19,229 bases of DNA, from positions 1 through 19,229 of the forward strand of contig CADEDU010000106.1 in NCBI GenBank assembly GCA_902826155.1. The letters are read 5' to 3'. Made by a program: the position numbers and the translations under genes. The stretch comes from an uncultured beta proteobacterium (GTDB taxonomy: Bacteria > Pseudomonadota > Gammaproteobacteria > Burkholderiales > SG8-39). Positions 15,087 through 19,229 of the stretch are shown in pieces (position 1 is the stretch's first letter; each line of letters begins with the position of its first letter). The notes beneath the pieces are model-generated. The model did not search any database. It saw only the letters and a program-made list of their open reading frames with translations, and had not been told where the DNA came from.

Positions 15087-16684
15087 GCTTCGGCCGGGAT
15101 GGCGCGCGGTGCCTTCGGATCGGCAACGAGCGCGACCTGCAAGCGCTTGCGCGCGAGGTCGATCAGCTCTTCGGCGGATGCTCCGTCGGTGGGATACAGC
15201 GCCCAGCCGACCTGCGGCAACGTGCCGGTGCGTCCCGAGCCGACGTCGATCGGGGCGACGACTTCTTCGAACAGCCGTGCGCGCACCACGTCGAACGAGT
15301 GATCCTGGCGCATTTTCGAGAGCGCGATCGCGAACTGCGTCTCGCCGATGCGCCCCAGAATATCGCTGCCGCGCAACGCCAGACGCAGTCGCTGTGCCAT
15401 GGCGACCATGACGTGGTTGGACGAGGCGCGCAGATCCTTGCTGGCGTTGGCCACGATGTCGCGCACGTCGACCACCACCATCGCGTAGCGCTGGCCGTCG
15501 CGCTGGCAGATCGCGGTGAGCACTTCGAGCTGATGCAGGAACAGCGCGCGATTGGCCAGTCCGGTGGTCGCATCGATGCTCGAGCTTTCGGTCTGCTCGC
15601 GGCTCGGAATGCCGATCGAGTTCGGTCCACGCAGTTGCGACTGCGCTGCGACGAGCATGCGCGAGTTCTCGGCGAACTGCGTCGTCAGCCGGGTGTTGAT
15701 CTGTTCGACCTCACGCAGTCGGTTCACCGCCGAGGCAGCGTACGCCAGCGCCGTGGCAATCCGGCTCAGGCTCGCAATCGACAGCAGCGTAGCGACCACG
15801 AATACGCCCAGCGGCTGATCGACCCAGATCCATCGCAGCGCCTCGATGCCTTGTCCGAACAGCGCGACGGCACCGCCGAACAGTGCCAGGGCAGTGCCGG
15901 CAAAGAGATGACGAGCGTTGCGGCGTTTGCGCATCTCGCGCGCGGCAACCAGCATCACGCCGACCAGGCACAGTGCCGCGGCGCAACGATTGAGCCACGC
16001 GGTCAACTCGGTGGGGTCGACCAACGCGAGAGGCGCTCCGGCCAGGGCAACCCATAGTGCGCTGCGAATCACCAGATCGTGCTGGGGGTGTCGGTGCCTG
16101 GTTTCCAGCGAGCGACGAGCGAACGCCGCATAAGCGAGCACCGCCAAGGCTAGCAGCACGCTTTGAATCGTTTGCGCATAGGCGGTGGCTTTCGCCGCGA
16201 TCGCCGGCAGCAGCCAGGCCTGCGAGCCGATGTGCAGCACGCCGATCGCGGCGATGGCGGCGGCGCATAGCAGGTGCGAACGCGATGAGCGCAGCCAGTT
16301 CCACAACAACTCATTCAATGCGAGTGCGAACAGCAGCCCGTAGGTGAAGATCATCAGCGTGTGCGACCGCGCCCGTGCGGTTTCGGCGGCGCGCGCTTGA
16401 GCCGTGACGACTGGTCGCGCTTGCGCGTTCCGCGATGCCGCAGGTTCGTCTGAAGGTGCCTGGGCGAGGCCGTACCCGGTTGGGGTGGTTCCTCTGGACC
16501 GCATGTCGGCGTGAGCAGAGTCATTCGCCGTCACCGCCGATTGCGCGATGCCGCCGTCAGCGCGTGCGAAATCCTCGGAGCCCGAGTTGGCGAACGCGCT
16601 CGGAATCAGCGTGGCCAGTGCGCACAGCCAGACACCCATCCACGTGAGCACTCGTCGAAACACGCTGTCGATCCCACTTCGCAA
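15083..16684 (-). CDS. Membrane receptor with degenerate GGDEF domain (probably inactive cyclase)
   Basis: The 533-residue frame starts at a TTG (16684); a GTG at 16663 and an ATG at 16639 are alternatives, and all keep part of an export signal ending near AFA (about 32). A low-complexity periplasmic stretch (about 33-107) is followed by about seven hydrophobic segments (108-318), resembling the 7TM region of DISM receptors. A short linker (about 320-368, NRLREVEQINTRL) may be coiled coil. The GGDEF domain spans 369-520: DATTGLANR (371-379) matches the D-x-LTGLxNR entry, and VGWALYPTDGAS (492-503) the C-terminal strand. The active loop reads RIGETQF (445-451) where active cyclases have R-x-GGDEF, and the metal/base residues after VVVDVRD are also lost. 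It is probably a c-di-GMP sensor remnant or a protein-interaction module rather than a cyclase. No EAL domain follows. Confidence 0.82.
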   Translation of the reverse strand: MRSGIDSVFRRVLTWMGVWLCALATLIPSAFANSGSEDFARADGGIAQSAVTANDSAHADMRSRGTTPTGYGLAQAPSDEPAASRNAQARPVVTAQARAAETARARSHTLMIFTYGLLFALALNELLWNWLRSSRSHLLCAAAIAAIGVLHIGSQAWLLPAIAAKATAYAQTIQSVLLALAVLAYAAFARRSLETRHRHPQHDLVIRSALWVALAGAPLALVDPTELTAWLNRCAAALCLVGVMLVAAREMRKRRNARHLFAGTALALFGGAVALFGQGIEALRWIWVDQPLGVFVVATLLSIASLSRIATALAYAASAVNRLREVEQINTRLTTQFAENSRMLVAAQSQLRGPNSIGIPSREQTESSSIDATTGLANRALFLHQLEVLTAICQRDGQRYAMVVVDVRDIVANASKDLRASSNHVMVAMAQRLRLALRGSDILGRIGETQFAIALSKMRQDHSFDVVRARLFEEVVAPIDVGSGRTGTLPQVGWALYPTDGASAEELIDLARKRLQVALVADPKAPRAIPAEA

Positions 16685-16696
16685 CGGGGGCCCCCG
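16685..16696. repeat. 12-bp perfect GC palindrome at the GGDEF-like gene start
   Basis: CGGGGGCCCCCG is self-complementary and abuts the TTG start codon at 16684. On the minus strand its G5 run (16691-16695) lies 6 nt before the TTG and could act as a weak ribosome site that the hairpin would hide. Confidence 0.6.
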
Positions 16697-16721
16697 GATC
16701 CTGTTGAAGTCCTGCGCTTGC

Positions 16722-16745
16722 CGCCTCGCCTGGTCAGGCGAGGCG
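16722..16745. repeat. 11-bp perfect inverted repeat with 2-nt centre
   Basis: The left arm CGCCTCGCCTG (16722-16732) is exactly complementary to the right arm CAGGCGAGGCG (16735-16745). As RNA it would form a very stable hairpin with a short loop. No T-run follows on either strand, so it is not a standard intrinsic terminator. Lying 38 bp upstream of the minus-strand start, it may be a leader hairpin or an operator. Confidence 0.75.
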
Positions 16746-17133
16746 CGTGACTATTCCGTTCATGGTTGCCGGTGTTTGCTGCCACGCGTCTTCGCGGCAC
16801 TCACGACGACCCCGCGCCGGGATGCAAGCCGCGCTGTCAGCGGCTCATCGAATCGGGCGGACAGCCATGCTATTTCGGCATCGGATGAATCGAGACCGAC
16901 TAGTTCACGAGCGATCGGGACGTGCACGCCGACCTTCCGCGCTTTGCCACTTAGGTCACTTGGCCGTCGGTGGGCGATCCATCCTGTCGCGGCGCTGGCA
17001 GCGGCGCGAGCACATTGGCGCGTGCAATTTGGCCTGCCCCAATCGATTGACAGTAAACTCCCGCGAGCAGGACCGACCTCGATGCGCGGCGCGGCAGGTG
17101 CCTGGGAGCAGCGCCCCAATCTCGGACACACCC

Positions 17134-19229
17134 ATGACCGACCTCTCGATCAGCCATCAACTCGTTCCCTACAAGGCGCGGAACAAGATCCGCTTCGTGA
17201 CCGCCGCCAGTCTGTTCGACGGGCACGACGCGTCGATCAACATCATGCGGCGCATCCTGCAGGCGAGCGGCTGCGAAGTCGTGCACCTGGGCCACAACCG
17301 ATCGGTCGACGAGATCGTCACCGCCGCGCTCAACGAGGACGCGCAGGGCATCGCGGTGTCGTCGTATCAGGGTGGGCATGTCGAGTTCTTCAAATACATG
17401 CTCGATCTGTTGCGTCAGCGCGGCGGCGAGAACATCAAGGTGTTCGGCGGCGGCGGCGGCACCATCGTGCCGGCGGAGATCCGCGATCTCGAAGCCTACG
17501 GTGTGACGCGCGTGTATTCGCCTGAAGACGGCGCCCGGCTGGGGCTGCAGGGCATGATCAACGACATGGTGCAGCGCTGCGATGAAGATCTGTCGAAGCA
17601 TGCGCCGAGCAATCTGGACCAGGTACGCAAGGGCGATCACCGCGCGCTGGCGCGCCTGATCACTGCGCTGGAAAGCGGCGCCGCCGATGCGCGGCGGGAC
17701 GAGATTCGCCGGCTCGCCGATACCGTGTCGATGCCGGCGTTGGGCATCACCGGCACCGGCGGGGCGGGAAAGTCATCACTGACCGACGAGCTGGTGCGCC
17801 GCTTCCGCCTCGATTCGGGTGACGCGCTCAATATCGCGGTGCTGGCGGTGGACCCCTCGCGGCGCAAGACCGGCGGGGCGCTGCTGGGTGATCGCATCCG
17901 CATGAACGCGATCGGTCCCTGGTCGAGTGATTCGGGCAAGGGCGGCGCGCATTACCGCGTGTTCATGCGATCGCTCGCCACCCGCGACACCGGCAGCGAG
18001 ATCTCCGCGGCCCTGGGCGATGCGATTGCGGCATGTCGTGTCGCCGGGTTCGATCTCATCATCGTCGAGACTTCGGGTATCGGGCAAGGCGATGCGGCGA
18101 TCGTGCCGCTGGTGGATGTGTCGCTCTACGTCATGACGCCCGAGTTCGGCGCGGCGAGCCAGCTCGAAAAAATCGACATGCTCGATTTCGCCGATCTCGT
18201 GGCGATCAACAAATTCGACCGTCGCGGCGCGGCCGACGCATTGCGCGACGTGCGCAAGCAGGTCCAGCGCAATCGGCAGTTGTTCACGCAGAGCGCCGAC
18301 GAGATGCCGGTATTTGGCACCATGGCCAGCCGCTTCAATGACGACGGTGTGACCGCGCTCTATCAGGCGCTCCTGCCCAGGCTTATCGAGCATGGCTTCA
18401 AGCGCAAGGGCGAACGGCTGCCGCAGGTGACTGGGCGCGCGTCGAGCAATCAATCGGCGATCGTGCCGCCGCAGCGCGCGCGCTATCTGGCCGAGATCGC
18501 CGAAACCGTGCGTGGCTACCAGCGCCATGCGCTCGACCAGGCGCGCATCGCGCGCGAGCGCCAGCAACTGCGCGCAACCAAGGCGATGTTGGCGGGCGAG
18601 TGCAAGCAGACCGCCGTGCCGAACATCGACGCGCTCATTGCCGCGCGCGACGCCGGGCTCGATCCGGCCGCCAGGAAGCTGCTCGACCAGTGGCCGGCGA
18701 TGCAGCAGGCGTACGCGGGCGATGAGTATGTGGTGAAGATCCGCGACAAGGAGATCCGCACCGCGCTCACCTACACGTCGCTCTCCGGTACCCGGATCCG
18801 CAAGGTGGTGCTGCCGAAGTTCGACGATGAAGGCGAGCGGCTCAAGTGGTTGATGCTGGAGAACGTGCCGGGCTCGTTCCCCTACACCGCCGGCGTGTTC
18901 GCGTTCAAGCGCGAGAACGAAGATCCCACGCGCATGTTCGCCGGCGAAGGCGATCCGTTCCGCACCAACAAGCGCTTTCACCTCGTGTCGAAGGACATGC
19001 CGGCCAAGCGGTTATCAACCGCGTTCGACTCGGTGACGCTGTATGGCTTCGAGCCCGACGAGCGCCCCGACATCTACGGCAAGGTCGGCAACTCCGGCGT
19101 CTCGATCGCCACGCTCGATGACATGAAAGTGCTGTACTCGGGCTTCGATCTCACCGATCCGGCCACCAGCGTGTCGATGACGATCAACGGCCCGGCGCCG
19201 ACGATCCTGGCGATGTTCATGAACACCGC
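17134..19229 (+). CDS. icmF: Fused isobutyryl-CoA mutase IcmF, C-terminal part beyond the window
   Basis: The frame from the ATG at 17134 remains open to the edge (698 complete codons); IcmF proteins are about 1,100 residues, so a third or more is missing. Domain order is diagnostic: an N-terminal B12-binding domain (about 19-150) with DGHDAS at 29-34 (H31 is the cobalt-ligand His), then a MeaB/MeaI-type G-protein chaperone domain (about 200-410) with Walker A GTGGAGKS (207-214), DPSRRKTGGALLGDRIRM (240-257), ETSGIGQGD (312-320) and NKFD (359-362), then a linker and the start of the mutase barrel (NVPGSFPYTAGVFAFK from about 577, RTNKRFHLVS after it). The enzyme interconverts isobutyryl-CoA and n-butyryl-CoA using adenosylcobalamin, and its GTPase part supports cofactor loading and repair. 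Only a weak ribosome site (GGA, 7 nt upstream) is seen. No mutase partner gene is present, as expected for the fused form. Confidence 0.95.
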   Translation, partial: MTDLSISHQLVPYKARNKIRFVTAASLFDGHDASINIMRRILQASGCEVVHLGHNRSVDEIVTAALNEDAQGIAVSSYQGGHVEFFKYMLDLLRQRGGENIKVFGGGGGTIVPAEIRDLEAYGVTRVYSPEDGARLGLQGMINDMVQRCDEDLSKHAPSNLDQVRKGDHRALARLITALESGAADARRDEIRRLADTVSMPALGITGTGGAGKSSLTDELVRRFRLDSGDALNIAVLAVDPSRRKTGGALLGDRIRMNAIGPWSSDSGKGGAHYRVFMRSLATRDTGSEISAALGDAIAACRVAGFDLIIVETSGIGQGDAAIVPLVDVSLYVMTPEFGAASQLEKIDMLDFADLVAINKFDRRGAADALRDVRKQVQRNRQLFTQSADEMPVFGTMASRFNDDGVTALYQALLPRLIEHGFKRKGERLPQVTGRASSNQSAIVPPQRARYLAEIAETVRGYQRHALDQARIARERQQLRATKAMLAGECKQTAVPNIDALIAARDAGLDPAARKLLDQWPAMQQAYAGDEYVVKIRDKEIRTALTYTSLSGTRIRKVVLPKFDDEGERLKWLMLENVPGSFPYTAGVFAFKRENEDPTRMFAGEGDPFRTNKRFHLVSKDMPAKRLSTAFDSVTLYGFEPDERPDIYGKVGNSGVSIATLDDMKVLYSGFDLTDPATSVSMTINGPAPTILAMFMNT

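Larger units (their letters stand above)
16685..17133. other. 449 bp intergenic region between the GGDEF-like gene and icmF
   Basis: This stretch lies between divergent genes and must hold both promoters. It contains a 12-bp GC palindrome (16685-16696), an 11-bp perfect inverted repeat (16722-16745) and a short imperfect dyad, TTGAC-A-GTAAA, at 17047-17057, 77 bp before icmF. The TTGACA there is not followed by a good -10 at normal spacing. A minus-strand frame at 16760-17131 is open but I do not believe it as a gene. No RNA gene was recognised. Confidence 0.55.

Noticed and set aside
15083..16684. Active diguanylate cyclase
   Set aside because: The signature loop is GETQF and the acidic metal ligands are missing, so catalysis is unlikely.
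16722..16745. Intrinsic terminator
   Set aside because: The stem is strong but no T-run follows on either strand, and the site lies upstream of both flanking divergent genes, where a terminator is not needed.
16760..17131. 123-codon minus-strand frame in the gap before icmF
   Set aside because: Part of it (around VPIARELVGLDSSDAEIAWL) looks protein-like, but there is no ribosome site, no motif and the ends are low-complexity. It could be a gene remnant, but I cannot support it.

Overview
The window is a GC-rich stretch (roughly two thirds G+C by eye) of a Gram-negative chromosome. Tight bacterial operon packing with 4 to 8 bp overlaps, the protein families present, and the IcmF-type mutase suggest a betaproteobacterium, most likely Burkholderiales or a close relative; this is inference from gene content only. 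High GC produces many long antisense open frames, which I treated as shadows. I see no tRNA, rRNA, CRISPR array, insertion sequence or phage gene.

Left region (1-7384): a candidate uptake and hydrolysis locus for a nitrogen-containing small molecule. Two adjacent metal-dependent amidohydrolases on the minus strand (one cut off by the left edge) overlap by 4 bp. A CMP/dCMP-type nucleoside deaminase diverges from them after only 29 bp. Converging on it is a minus-strand operon for a PotABC-like ABC importer (ATPase, then two permeases, all overlapping). The matching solute-binding protein, with a Tat-like signal, is divergent from the ATPase across a 253 bp control region.

Middle region (7572-11783): one very large gene for a 1403-residue exported, multi-spanning membrane protein that I cannot assign to a named family. 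It looks like two tandem units (export signal, periplasmic beta-rich part, membrane helices) joined by a Pro/Ala/Gln linker, with a recurring short motif seen three times. It is the best candidate here for undescribed biology.

Right-middle region (11839-15086): an MFS transporter on the minus strand is divergent from a plus-strand pair, an isopenicillin-N-synthase-like Fe(II)/2-oxoglutarate oxygenase and an alpha/beta hydrolase. These look like a second small catabolic or modification module.

Right end (15083-19229): a minus-strand membrane receptor with a degenerate GGDEF domain (GETQF in place of GGDEF) ends in a tail-to-tail overlap with the hydrolase. After a 449 bp gap holding a strong inverted repeat, the fused isobutyryl-CoA mutase gene icmF begins and runs off the right edge. 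No transcriptional regulator is encoded in the window, so control of both catabolic modules must come from elsewhere.
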